Part shown: one piece after another, positions 38,418 to 46,711 of the stretch
How the letters are laid out: each line of letters begins with the position of its first letter
Numbering within the stretch: the first letter of the stretch is position 1
DNA from: Bacteroidota bacterium
GTDB lineage: Bacteria; Bacteroidota; Bacteroidia; Bacteroidales; VadinHA17
DNA: 64,000 nt
NCBI GenBank assembly: GCA_016718875.1
Contig: JADKBL010000007.1
Coordinates: 73,824-137,823, forward strand
Direction: 5' to 3'
Made by a program: the position numbers and the translations under genes
The notes under the pieces: generated by a model
The model's database searches: none
What the model saw: only the letters and a program-made list of their open reading frames with translations
What the model was told of the DNA's origin: nothing

Positions 38418-39041
38418 ATGAAACCACGTACATTACTAGCTCTGTTTATCATTCCAATGGGATTGATTATTGCTGCTGTTCCGCAGAATAAAACTAAACC
38501 TTATAAATTAACTGCGGATGAACTTCTTGCTGAAGTAAATACACGCACTCAGTATCTTACTCCCGACGCTGTTGCTGATATGATTCTTAAAAAGGATCCT
38601 TCATTACAGCTGATTGATGTCAGAAGTCAGGATGAGTTTGAAAAATTCAGTCTCCCCGGTGCTATAAATATTCCGGCTACCGACCTCTTGTCAGAACAGT
38701 ACTCAGATATTCTTAATCAGGATGTTAAAATGAACGTATTTTATTCAAATGGCTCACTTGTAGCAAATGAAGCCTGGATGGTGACCCGACAACTTGGTTA
38801 TCATAATAATTATGTTCTGGAGGGCGGCCTTAATTATTGGTTTGATGCATTCATGAATACTCAAAAACCTGCTTCCACCAGTTCTGATGAAGAGTTTGCA
38901 AAATATGATTTCCGTAAAAGTGCAGGTCTTGCACTTGGAGGTGGCGGTGTTGTAACTGCTACCCAGGAACAGACATCAGCTTCAGCAAAACCGGCATTAA
39001 AACCTGCCGGTAAGAAGAAAAAGGCTGCCGGAGGTTGTTGA
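38418..39041 (+). CDS. Exported rhodanese-like protein lacking the catalytic Cys
   Basis: 207 residues. An N-terminal hydrophobic leader (about 5-20) exports or anchors it. The rhodanese fold spans about 47-146 (LIDVRSQDEFEKFSLPGAINIP, then YVLEGGLNYWFDA). At the active-site loop the sequence is VFYSNGSLVANEAW, with Ser110 where rhodaneses have the persulfide-forming Cys. The only Cys in the whole protein is the last residue, Cys207, at the end of a Lys-rich, flexible tail (KKKKAAGGC). So ordinary sulfurtransferase chemistry is unlikely. The context (sulfur reductase, YeeE channels) suggests a sulfur-handling or binding role. Confidence 0.88.
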   Translation: MKPRTLLALFIIPMGLIIAAVPQNKTKPYKLTADELLAEVNTRTQYLTPDAVADMILKKDPSLQLIDVRSQDEFEKFSLPGAINIPATDLLSEQYSDILNQDVKMNVFYSNGSLVANEAWMVTRQLGYHNNYVLEGGLNYWFDAFMNTQKPASTSSDEEFAKYDFRKSAGLALGGGGVVTATQEQTSASAKPALKPAGKKKKAAGGC

Positions 39042-39078
39042 TATCAGGTTTTCTGTCTTCCGGATCGCGAAACCTCAC

Positions 39079-39124
39079 AGGACGCAAAGTTGATGCAAAT
39101 GATGCTCTTCTTTGCGTCCTTTGT
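39079..39124 (+). terminator. Terminator of the sulfur operon
   Basis: AGGACGCAAAG (39079-39089) pairs perfectly with CTTTGCGTCCT (39110-39120), followed by TTGTTATT. Confidence 0.75.
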
Positions 39125-39229
39125 TATTATATGATTATTATAAGTTAGTCTCTGTTTAATCAGTAAAAATTCTTCACTCTGTAACTCTGTAACAGTAAAT
39201 TGATTATTTTCATCTCAAATTTGTAAGTG

Positions 39230-41209
39230 ATGAAAAGAATCTTTTTACTTTCTGTGTTCTGCATCTTTATCGTACAAACTGGTCTTCCCCAGATTGTAAA
39301 TAAAGAGCCGCTGAGCGCAAGGCAGACCTATTATAAGATCGATGCCAGACTGGATCCTGAAACGAAAATTGTTTCTGGTTCAATGGAAGCATACTGGGTG
39401 AATAAATCAACGGACATCGTTCCTGATATACAACTTCACCTTTATATGAATGCTTTTAAAAATAATAAGTCAACATTCAATCAGGATGCAGGTATGAACC
39501 TTACCGACAAAAAGATTGAATTTGGCTGGATCGATCTTAAAAGTCTTAAAGACAGAAAGGGTAATGATCTTCTTGGCCGGATGAGCTATATCAGTCCTGA
39601 TGATAATAATGCGGATGATCAGACAGTTATAAGAATTCTTACTGAGAGTCCTACAAAACCAGGCGATACAGTTTTTATCAAGGTGGACTTTGAGACCAAG
39701 CTTCCAAAGGGATCATTCAGAACAGGTTATGCAGATGACTATTATTTTGTTGGCCAATGGTTCCCTAAATTCGGGGTCTATGAACCGGCAGGTATGCGCT
39801 ATGCAACTGCGGGTGGCTGGAACTGCCATCAGTTTCACAGGAATTCAGAGTTTTACTCCAATCACAGTGTTTATGATGTCAATATAACAGTGCCCGAAGA
39901 TTATGTAACAGGATCGGGCGGGATGCTCCTCAATGAGGTTAAGGCTTCTGATGGAAAGAGCAAGACTCTTACATACAGGGCCGAGGATATTGTTGATTTT
40001 GCCTGGACCGCATGGCCCGGATATGCCGTGTTCAATGATGAGTGGAATCATGTTAAAATAACTCTGTTAATACCTCATATCAGGAAAGACCAGGTTGATA
40101 GACAATTCCATGCAGTTAAGAGTGCACTTGAATATTTAACTAAAAATGTAGGGCCTTTCCCCTGGCCTCATCTTACTTTTATAGATCCTCCTACCAAAGG
40201 TTCTTTTGCTGGAGGAATGGAGTATACAACACTGTTTACATCCACCTCTTCTGATAGAATGTTTGATTTTTTACATTTACCTGAAATGGTGACTGTACAT
40301 GAATTCGGACATGCCTATTTTATGGGTATCCTTGCAAGCAATGAGTTTGAGGAACCATGGCTCGATGAAGGTGTTAACTCTTTTTGGGAAGCCAGGATAA
40401 TGGACCAGTACTGGGGCGAGAATTCCGGACTTATCAATCATCCTCTTTTTAAAATAGCAGATAAATCATATTCAAGGACATCATACGTTGGCTCTCCTGA
40501 CCGACAGGTTACAACTAATAAAGAGTATTCCTGGAACTATCCTCATGGAACCTACGCCATGATGTCGTACACTAAGGCAGCTACAGTACTTTATACCCTG
40601 ATGGGAATTATAGGGGAGGAGACCACAAATGAGGTGTTCAGGGAATATTACAAAAAATGGGCCTTCAAACATCCTTCCGGAAGAGACTTTATTAATGTTG
40701 TCAATGAGGTTGTTACAAGAGTGCATGGAAATAAGTTTGGTCCTGATATGAACTGGTTTTTCGATCAGACACTTTATGGAACTGGTTTGGTAGACTATAA
40801 GGTACGCGGTTTCAATAATACAAAATTGCGTGATTTCAAAGGAATAGTATCAGAAGCAGATTCTAATCGTTTTGTAACAAATGTTATAAAAGATGATACA
40901 ATTTTTAAGTCAACAGCACAGCTCTATCGTCCGGGTGATGTTATTCTTCCCGTTGATGTTATGGTTCATTTCAGCAATGGTGACACAATTCAGGAGATCT
41001 GGGATGGTAAGGAGCGCTTTAAAGATTTTGTTTATACAGGAGTAAGTGAGATCGACTGGGTGAAGATCGACCCCGAATATAAACTGAGGATGGATATAAA
41101 CTTCACAAATAACTCCAAAACCAATGATGCTGACATGGTCCCCATAAGGCGTTATATGGATAAGTTCATCATTTTTATGCAATATTTTCTGAATCTCATG
41201 TCATTGTAA
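39230..41209 (+). CDS. M1-family metallopeptidase
   Basis: 659 residues from ATG 39230 (a GTG stands just before it). The signal peptide is about 1-18, ending GLPQ. The gluzincin site is HEFGHAYF followed 18 residues later by Glu in EEPWLDEGVNSF, and the GGMEYTT exopeptidase motif (GxMEN-like) precedes it. So it is an exported aminopeptidase-like zinc enzyme. It may share a transcript with the membrane protein 11 bases downstream. Confidence 0.93.
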   Translation: MKRIFLLSVFCIFIVQTGLPQIVNKEPLSARQTYYKIDARLDPETKIVSGSMEAYWVNKSTDIVPDIQLHLYMNAFKNNKSTFNQDAGMNLTDKKIEFGWIDLKSLKDRKGNDLLGRMSYISPDDNNADDQTVIRILTESPTKPGDTVFIKVDFETKLPKGSFRTGYADDYYFVGQWFPKFGVYEPAGMRYATAGGWNCHQFHRNSEFYSNHSVYDVNITVPEDYVTGSGGMLLNEVKASDGKSKTLTYRAEDIVDFAWTAWPGYAVFNDEWNHVKITLLIPHIRKDQVDRQFHAVKSALEYLTKNVGPFPWPHLTFIDPPTKGSFAGGMEYTTLFTSTSSDRMFDFLHLPEMVTVHEFGHAYFMGILASNEFEEPWLDEGVNSFWEARIMDQYWGENSGLINHPLFKIADKSYSRTSYVGSPDRQVTTNKEYSWNYPHGTYAMMSYTKAATVLYTLMGIIGEETTNEVFREYYKKWAFKHPSGRDFINVVNEVVTRVHGNKFGPDMNWFFDQTLYGTGLVDYKVRGFNNTKLRDFKGIVSEADSNRFVTNVIKDDTIFKSTAQLYRPGDVILPVDVMVHFSNGDTIQEIWDGKERFKDFVYTGVSEIDWVKIDPEYKLRMDINFTNNSKTNDADMVPIRRYMDKFIIFMQYFLNLMSL

Positions 41210-41220
41210 ATGTAATTATT

Positions 41221-42150
41221 ATGAAGATATTAACTCACTTAAGGTCAGGTGCTCTCCGTTCGTTCAAAGCATGGAAAGGTGTTCTGGTAGTATGGGTGTT
41301 GATCCTTTTCCTGATCAGCCTTCTTGCCCTTCCTGTTAAATCAGGTTTTAAAAGTATGATAGGTTCCAGTATGGTGTCGGAGCTTCTTACAGATACTGTT
41401 AATATTGATGTAATTACGGACCTGGGAACAGGAATGGGTGTAATTATGCCCGTAATGACGATAGGATTATTGCTTGTTTTGTTCTTCGGATTTCTTATGA
41501 ATGTATTTGTTACAGGAGGCTTATTCTCCATTCTGGGAAGTAACAATGATTCAAAACCTTCGAGCCGTTTTTTTGCTGGAGCAACTTCAAATTTCTGGTC
41601 TTTTCTGATCATCATCCTTACTACGCTTGCAATGCTAATGGTCACAGCTTCAGTAATAGGAGGGATCCCGATTATGATAGTCAGAGGTGGTGACGCAGGT
41701 ACAGCAGAACCCGGGGTTGTCGGAAAAACTGTTAAGATTGTTCTGATAATCCTTGCACTTATGCTTCCTCTGTTTCTTCTGGTCGCTGATTATGCAAGGG
41801 CATGGCAGGTTGTTCATGAAGAAAAGAAACCATTCAAAGCTATCGGTTTTGGATTCAGCAGGACTTTTAGAACTTTATCTGTTTCATACCCTCTGATGCT
41901 TATCCTTGTAGCCTTTCAGACCGGATTCGGAGCACTGGCAGCATCAAAGCTTCTAAGTGCAAAACCTGACACCGGAAAGGCAGTATTTATGTTCTTTCTT
42001 GCATCACAGATTCTCTTTATCATTAAAATTCTTCTGAGAGCCTGGCGATACGGAAGTGTGACATCAGCTATGGAAGAAGTCTCTGATGTTATAGAGGTTT
42101 CTCCGGATCAATCGGTACGGGACGCTGAGCTTCTTCAGGGTCAGGTTTGA
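41221..42150 (+). CDS. Polytopic membrane protein of unknown function
   Basis: 309 residues, not recognised. Six hydrophobic helices are visible (about 20-40, 75-100, 130-152, 170-195, 220-245, 255-275). The middle loop RAWQVVHEEKKPFKAIGFGFSRTF is conserved-looking and could be a cytoplasmic helix. It lies 11 bases after the M1 peptidase gene. Its last 62 bases overlap the end of the convergent GH172-like gene. Confidence 0.75.
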   Translation: MKILTHLRSGALRSFKAWKGVLVVWVLILFLISLLALPVKSGFKSMIGSSMVSELLTDTVNIDVITDLGTGMGVIMPVMTIGLLLVLFFGFLMNVFVTGGLFSILGSNNDSKPSSRFFAGATSNFWSFLIIILTTLAMLMVTASVIGGIPIMIVRGGDAGTAEPGVVGKTVKIVLIILALMLPLFLLVADYARAWQVVHEEKKPFKAIGFGFSRTFRTLSVSYPLMLILVAFQTGFGALAASKLLSAKPDTGKAVFMFFLASQILFIIKILLRAWRYGSVTSAMEEVSDVIEVSPDQSVRDAELLQGQV

Positions 42151-43759
42151 TATTGACCACATACGGAGGCTTTACATACCAGTAAGATGTAAGTCCGTAA
42201 TTGATCACAGCCTGAAGCCAGTGCCATAATTCAATATTTGAACTGATTGAAGTTCTGAATGGTATAGCATCAAGATTCCTGTACCGCATATTTACTGATA
42301 ACCCGGGATGGAAGTTCCCGCTTCCGCTTGGTTGCGCAATAAAAGGATGGGTAAAAAGCTCAGGCCTGCACCATGCATAGCCGTAATAGTCCTCAGTCCC
42401 GGTTCCGATGCTCGAGGGAAATGCCTCCCCATCAATGAAGATCTTCTCGTCACCTTCGCCCCACCATGAATCGGCTGTATTGAAAACAGTTATCGCGTCG
42501 CCGGCATATACTCCTTTTCCTGTAATGTCAGCATAGTTGATATCACGGTGCAAACCTGTTCCTCCTGTAACCTTAGCTCCTGCTGTAAGGATCTGATGAT
42601 ACTCATGCCATGAGGCTCCGAAATACATGCTTGTTTCACTCCATTTGTAATCTGACGTAGTAACATTGAGTTCAGTTTTTATCTCCTGCTCACCGAGATT
42701 CAGAAGTGATATTGTGCAGTTATTCCTGAAGGGCATTGTCCAGTATGACTCCATTATATTCTTTCCGTCAACCATGCTGTACCAAGTTGAGGAATACGTC
42801 TCCTTTGAACCAGTACCGAAAAAGTAACCCACTGGTACCCAGACAGTATTAAACTCATCAAAACTGATCTTTAATACAGTTGATCTCAAGGCCTGATCGC
42901 TGTCGAATGCCGACATTTTAAGAGAGATCTTTCTGACAGAGGCATTCTTAGAATCAATTACCAGTGTTGCTGAATCACCTGCTTTGATAGTCTTGTCAAG
43001 AGTGTATTTCTCTTTCATCCCCGAAACAGCACTTGAATCTGCCTTCAGAAGGGAATTGTTAACAGCCTTTATTAATGCTGAAGAATTGCTCAGTTCATCA
43101 AGTGAGAATGAGACAACTTTTGTGCCTGGTTCATATGCCCGGTAGCAGATATTGTAATAAATATTTGGTTTCCTTGTACTATCAGTGATCTGGATTGTTG
43201 CGCACTCATAGGTGATTGTACAATGACCTGAAAAAGGAATTGGCAGATAGAGATTATGTCCCCTTCTTTCTATCTCTGTGTCGGGCGACACTGAAGAAAT
43301 AAGAGGTGCTCCGGTCAGGACGTTACCACTGTAAAGGTTGATGGGGTCGGCTTCAAAGACAGGTGATGGATTTCCATCGATATACAACCTGATCGTTCCC
43401 TTTAGCCCTCCTTCACCTGCAAAAGTCATCCACCACCTCACAATTGCACCTGGTCCGTCTGTGTCAAATAAAATATATTCTTTTCTTCCACGCGACGAAT
43501 CAATGCCAAGGAATTGTGTATAGTCATCATTGGCGAACCAGTTTGAATCGGATGGAGAAACAGATTTTCTGTCGTAGCTGCTGAACTGTTTCAGGTTATA
43601 GAATGGTACAGGAAATCGTGTAATTGAATTTCTGTCCGTCATCTCCGTCAGAAGGTTTTTTATTGTAACCACTTTTTCCTTTTTGCATGAGTAAAGTGAA
43701 AAAATGATTGACAGTGTTAAAGCAATCAGGATTAATCTGCTGACTTGTCTGGTTTTCAT
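42089..43759 (-). CDS. DUF2961 (GH172-type) lipoprotein
   Basis: 556 residues from the Met at 43759, which gives a lipoprotein leader (LSIIFSLYSC). The DUF2961 core is recognisable: GPGAIVRWWMTFAGEGG, ADSWWGEGDEKIFIDGE, IGTGTEDYYGYAW and FRTSISSNIELWHW. Members of this group are now classed as glycoside hydrolase family 172, some acting on difructose dianhydride or arabinan-type substrates. The acidic residues in WGEGDEK and GTEDYYG would be catalytic. The substrate here is unknown and no SusCD pair is present. Confidence 0.9.
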   Translation of the reverse strand: MKTRQVSRLILIALTLSIIFSLYSCKKEKVVTIKNLLTEMTDRNSITRFPVPFYNLKQFSSYDRKSVSPSDSNWFANDDYTQFLGIDSSRGRKEYILFDTDGPGAIVRWWMTFAGEGGLKGTIRLYIDGNPSPVFEADPINLYSGNVLTGAPLISSVSPDTEIERRGHNLYLPIPFSGHCTITYECATIQITDSTRKPNIYYNICYRAYEPGTKVVSFSLDELSNSSALIKAVNNSLLKADSSAVSGMKEKYTLDKTIKAGDSATLVIDSKNASVRKISLKMSAFDSDQALRSTVLKISFDEFNTVWVPVGYFFGTGSKETYSSTWYSMVDGKNIMESYWTMPFRNNCTISLLNLGEQEIKTELNVTTSDYKWSETSMYFGASWHEYHQILTAGAKVTGGTGLHRDINYADITGKGVYAGDAITVFNTADSWWGEGDEKIFIDGEAFPSSIGTGTEDYYGYAWCRPELFTHPFIAQPSGSGNFHPGLSVNMRYRNLDAIPFRTSISSNIELWHWLQAVINYGLTSYWYVKPPYVVNIKPDPEEAQRPVPIDPEKPL

Positions 43760-43857
43760 TTTTGGAGAGTTAAAATGGTAATTATTCAAAGTTAGATATT
43801 TATAGTTTATTATGGATTATAGTTTTAAAAAGTTGTAACTTGAATAAAAAAAAGAAT

Positions 43858-44247
43858 ATGTCTGAATTATTGGATCCCCGCCTGACAGATCCTGCCATAA
43901 GGCCTGATGATGAACTGATTGAGTCGCTGATTGGAAAGAAGATTATTTTCTGGAAGGCAATACAAACTCACACTGAAGCCAGCTATAAGGATGTATCCGG
44001 AGATTGGAATTATTATAAAGATGGCAAACAGTGGCTCTTCAAATGTGTTCAGAAAAAGAAGACTCTGTTTTGGGCAGCTCTCTTTGGAAAGTCGTTCCGT
44101 ATAACATTCTATTTTGGAGATCAAGCTGAACAGATACTAGTCGGCAGTGATATTCCAGAGCCAATGAAGGAGGGATTCATAAATGCAAAGAGATTCGGGG
44201 CAATAAGACCAATAACTGTTGTGATTTCCGGAACAAAAGGATGTTGA
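43858..44247 (+). CDS. DUF3788 protein
   Basis: 129 residues from ATG 43858 (an upstream TTG at 43840 is possible). The small cytosolic domain has the DUF3788 pattern: DPAIRPDDELIESLIG near the start, WNYYKDGKQWLFKCVQKKKTLFW in the middle, and the C-terminal IRPITVVI. The function is unknown. It lies 51 bases before the GPx gene on the same strand. Confidence 0.8.
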   Translation: MSELLDPRLTDPAIRPDDELIESLIGKKIIFWKAIQTHTEASYKDVSGDWNYYKDGKQWLFKCVQKKKTLFWAALFGKSFRITFYFGDQAEQILVGSDIPEPMKEGFINAKRFGAIRPITVVISGTKGC

Positions 44248-44298
44248 AAATGTTTATAAACTGATAAGTATAAAAAGCAAAATAAAATAACTGAAAAC

Positions 44299-44850
44299 AT
44301 GGAAGATAGTTTTTACGGTTTTTCTGCTGTTTCGCTGAGGGGAAAAGAGATTGGGATGGATACCTTTAAGGGAAAGGTTATTCTGGTTGTAAACACTGCC
44401 AGTAAATGCGGTTTCACACCTCAGTATGAAGGGCTGGAGACGCTGTATAAAAAGTACGGGGAGAAGGGACTTATGATACTCGGATTTCCATGCAACCAGT
44501 TTGGGAACCAGGAGCCAGGTTCCGAGAAAGATATTGCTGAAGGCTGCCTGATAAATTACGGAGTCACATTTCCGATGTTCTCAAAAGTGGATGTTAATGG
44601 CAGCAATGCTCATCCTCTTTTCAGATACCTTAAAAAGAAGCTTTCCGGTTTCCTCATTAGCAGGATAAAGTGGAACTTCACCAAGTTCCTGATCGACAGG
44701 AATGGAATACCGGTTAAACGATATTCTCCTTCAACCAAACCTGAGAATCTGTCAGGTGATATTGAGAAACTAATTGGCCAATTAACCCTGCACCCTGCGC
44801 CTTACGAGCCCTCTACTACGTATAAATACCCCGTTGTAAATAGGCTTTAA
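44299..44850 (+). CDS. Glutathione peroxidase (thioredoxin-type)
   Basis: 183 residues, no signal peptide, so cytoplasmic. The peroxidatic Cys is in ASKCGFTPQY, followed by GFPCNQFGNQEPG, the probable resolving Cys in AEGCLINYGVTFPMF, and WNFTKFLIDRNG. It reduces peroxides, most likely with thioredoxin. It has an unusual C-terminal tail (PAPYEPSTTYKYPVVNRL). It precedes the Hdr-like operon by 70 bases, which have their own promoter element. Confidence 0.95.
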   Translation: MEDSFYGFSAVSLRGKEIGMDTFKGKVILVVNTASKCGFTPQYEGLETLYKKYGEKGLMILGFPCNQFGNQEPGSEKDIAEGCLINYGVTFPMFSKVDVNGSNAHPLFRYLKKKLSGFLISRIKWNFTKFLIDRNGIPVKRYSPSTKPENLSGDIEKLIGQLTLHPAPYEPSTTYKYPVVNRL

Positions 44851-44878
44851 GCCTCTTTCAGTGCATCCATGGTAATGG

Positions 44879-44886
44879 TAAATTTG
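44879..44886 (+). promoter_or_regulatory. Possible -7 element of the Hdr-like operon
   Basis: TAAATTTG matches TAnnTTTG, 34 bases before the start of the first subunit. The -33 region has only TTTC. Confidence 0.35.
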
Positions 44887-44920
44887 TGTTAAATCATTAA
44901 CACCACTGAAGCCAGGATAC

Positions 44921-45655
44921 ATGGAAAATCTGTACGATCTGCTTACTGAAGATGTCCGGTTTGAAGAAGGCTTAAAGGCTTGTATGAATTGTGGTGTCTG
45001 CACAGCAATCTGTCCTGCGGCGGAATTCTATAATTATGATCCGAGGAAAATAGTGGACCTGGTTCAGTCACGTGATAATGATGAGATAATAAAGCTTTTA
45101 AAAGCCGATTCTATATGGTATTGCGGTGAGTGCATGTCGTGTAAAACCCGCTGTCCGCGTGGAAATACTCCCGGATTTGTGATCATGGCACTCCGGACTC
45201 TCTCCCAGAAACTGGGCTATTTTGTTGAATCTGAAAAAGGACGACAACAGCTGGCTATCAAAAGGACTGTGGGTGAGAATATTTTTAAATACGGCTATTG
45301 TGCAGCAACATATGCCGTTAATCCAACACTTCATCCGGAACAGGGACCTATTTGGGAATATATTCTCGATAATTCCGATGATGTTTTCGAAAGACTTGGA
45401 GGCCAGTTAAATGGAATAGGGACTGGTCCGCTGAGGAAAATTCCGCAGGAAGCGCTCGATGAACTTAAGAAAATATTTGATGTAACCGGTGGAACAGAAT
45501 TCTTCAATACAATAGAAGAACATTCTAAAAGAAAAGCATTAGAAATGGGAATCGAATTCTCAAAAGGAACAGAGGATGAATACTTTATAGAAGTATATAC
45601 AACAAATAATGGTAATCATACTATAAACGACACTCATACTGAGCAGGATGAATAA
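44921..45655 (+). CDS. HdrC-like iron-sulfur protein (C1)
   Basis: 244 residues. Two complete [4Fe-4S] motifs are at Cys21/24/27/31 (CMNCGVCTAIC) and Cys68/71/74/78 (CGECMSCKTRC), as in heterodisulfide reductase subunit C. After residue 90 there is a further 150-residue extension with no cluster motif, rich in acidic residues and of unknown role, which makes it longer than methanogen HdrC (about 190). It is the first gene of a five-gene operon and overlaps the next by 8 bases. It should carry electrons between the HdrA-like flavoprotein and HdrB. Confidence 0.9.
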   Translation: MENLYDLLTEDVRFEEGLKACMNCGVCTAICPAAEFYNYDPRKIVDLVQSRDNDEIIKLLKADSIWYCGECMSCKTRCPRGNTPGFVIMALRTLSQKLGYFVESEKGRQQLAIKRTVGENIFKYGYCAATYAVNPTLHPEQGPIWEYILDNSDDVFERLGGQLNGIGTGPLRKIPQEALDELKKIFDVTGGTEFFNTIEEHSKRKALEMGIEFSKGTEDEYFIEVYTTNNGNHTINDTHTEQDE

Positions 45656-46709
45656 GGAAGGCAAAAAGAAAATATGGTCAGATTATCAGAAAGAGATTGC
45701 TGATGATCATTTCTTTTATGTCAGATCATGCATCAGGCAGAGTTTTTTTCCTGGTTCGGAGCAGTTCTTTCTTAACCTGATGCGTAATGTTCTGAAGAAG
45801 GATGTTTATGAAAACCCGGCTCATACAACCTGTACAGGAATTGGATATCACAGTGATATAGTCCCTTCTGCCACCATTATGACAGTAATAGCCAGGCATT
45901 TTGCTCTTATGAAGGAAGCAGGCTATAAAAATATTGCCATCTCATGTGTAACTTCTTTCGGTCTTTATACAGAGATACTTGAAACATGGAAGCATTTTCC
46001 TTCAGAGCTTGCAAAAACACGTGAATATCTTTATAAGGCTACCGGAAGGGAATTTGATATTCCGGAGAACCTTGCTCACACGAGTGATATAATTTACAAA
46101 TTCAGGGATGAGATAGCTGCAAGGGCTAAAGTTCTTCTGGTAAATAAAGAAACAGGTGAACCTCTAAATATTGTGGAACATATAGGTTGTCATTATGCCA
46201 AGATGTTTCCGAAATCAGGCATTGGCGGAGCAGAATTTCCTCATGTTCTGAGCGGGATGATCGATGCCTGGGGTGGAAAAGTCATTGATTATCCTGAGCG
46301 AAGGCACTGTTGCGGATTCGGATTCAGACAATACCTGGTTCAGGCAAACAGAGGTTATTCAGTAGCAAATACAGCAAAGAAATTTTCATCAATGAAGCCG
46401 TTTAAGCCCGATCTGGTCCTGACAAATTGCCCGGGCTGCAGTATGTTCATGGACAGATGGCAATACACAATTAAGGAGATGGAAGGGTTGACATATGGAG
46501 TAAATGGGGAATCGGTGCCTGTTCTTACCTACGAAGAGCTTGCAGGACTGGTTCTTGGTTTTAACCCATGGGACCTTGGAATTCAATATCACATGGTTCA
46601 ATCTGAACCTCTTCTAAGAAAACTGGGAATTGAGTTTGATCCGGGAGATAAGTTCAAAACAAAAGACGGACACCAGATGCCTTTACCTCAAAACCTTATT
46701 AACGTCTGA
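45648..46709 (+). CDS. HdrB-like catalytic iron-sulfur protein (B1)
   Basis: 353 residues with two CCG-type domains. The C-terminal one is complete: Cys181, Cys221-Cys222-Gly and Cys261-x-x-Cys264, which would hold a noncubane cluster. The N-terminal one is degenerate. Only single Cys remain at positions 28, 62 (TTCTGIG) and 100 (SCVTSF), without a CCG or CxxC. HdrB reduces disulfides, and here the natural substrate is not known. It overlaps C1 and ends 2 bases before the HdrA-like gene. Confidence 0.9.
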   Translation: MNKEGKKKIWSDYQKEIADDHFFYVRSCIRQSFFPGSEQFFLNLMRNVLKKDVYENPAHTTCTGIGYHSDIVPSATIMTVIARHFALMKEAGYKNIAISCVTSFGLYTEILETWKHFPSELAKTREYLYKATGREFDIPENLAHTSDIIYKFRDEIAARAKVLLVNKETGEPLNIVEHIGCHYAKMFPKSGIGGAEFPHVLSGMIDAWGGKVIDYPERRHCCGFGFRQYLVQANRGYSVANTAKKFSSMKPFKPDLVLTNCPGCSMFMDRWQYTIKEMEGLTYGVNGESVPVLTYEELAGLVLGFNPWDLGIQYHMVQSEPLLRKLGIEFDPGDKFKTKDGHQMPLPQNLINV

Positions 46710-46711
46710 TA

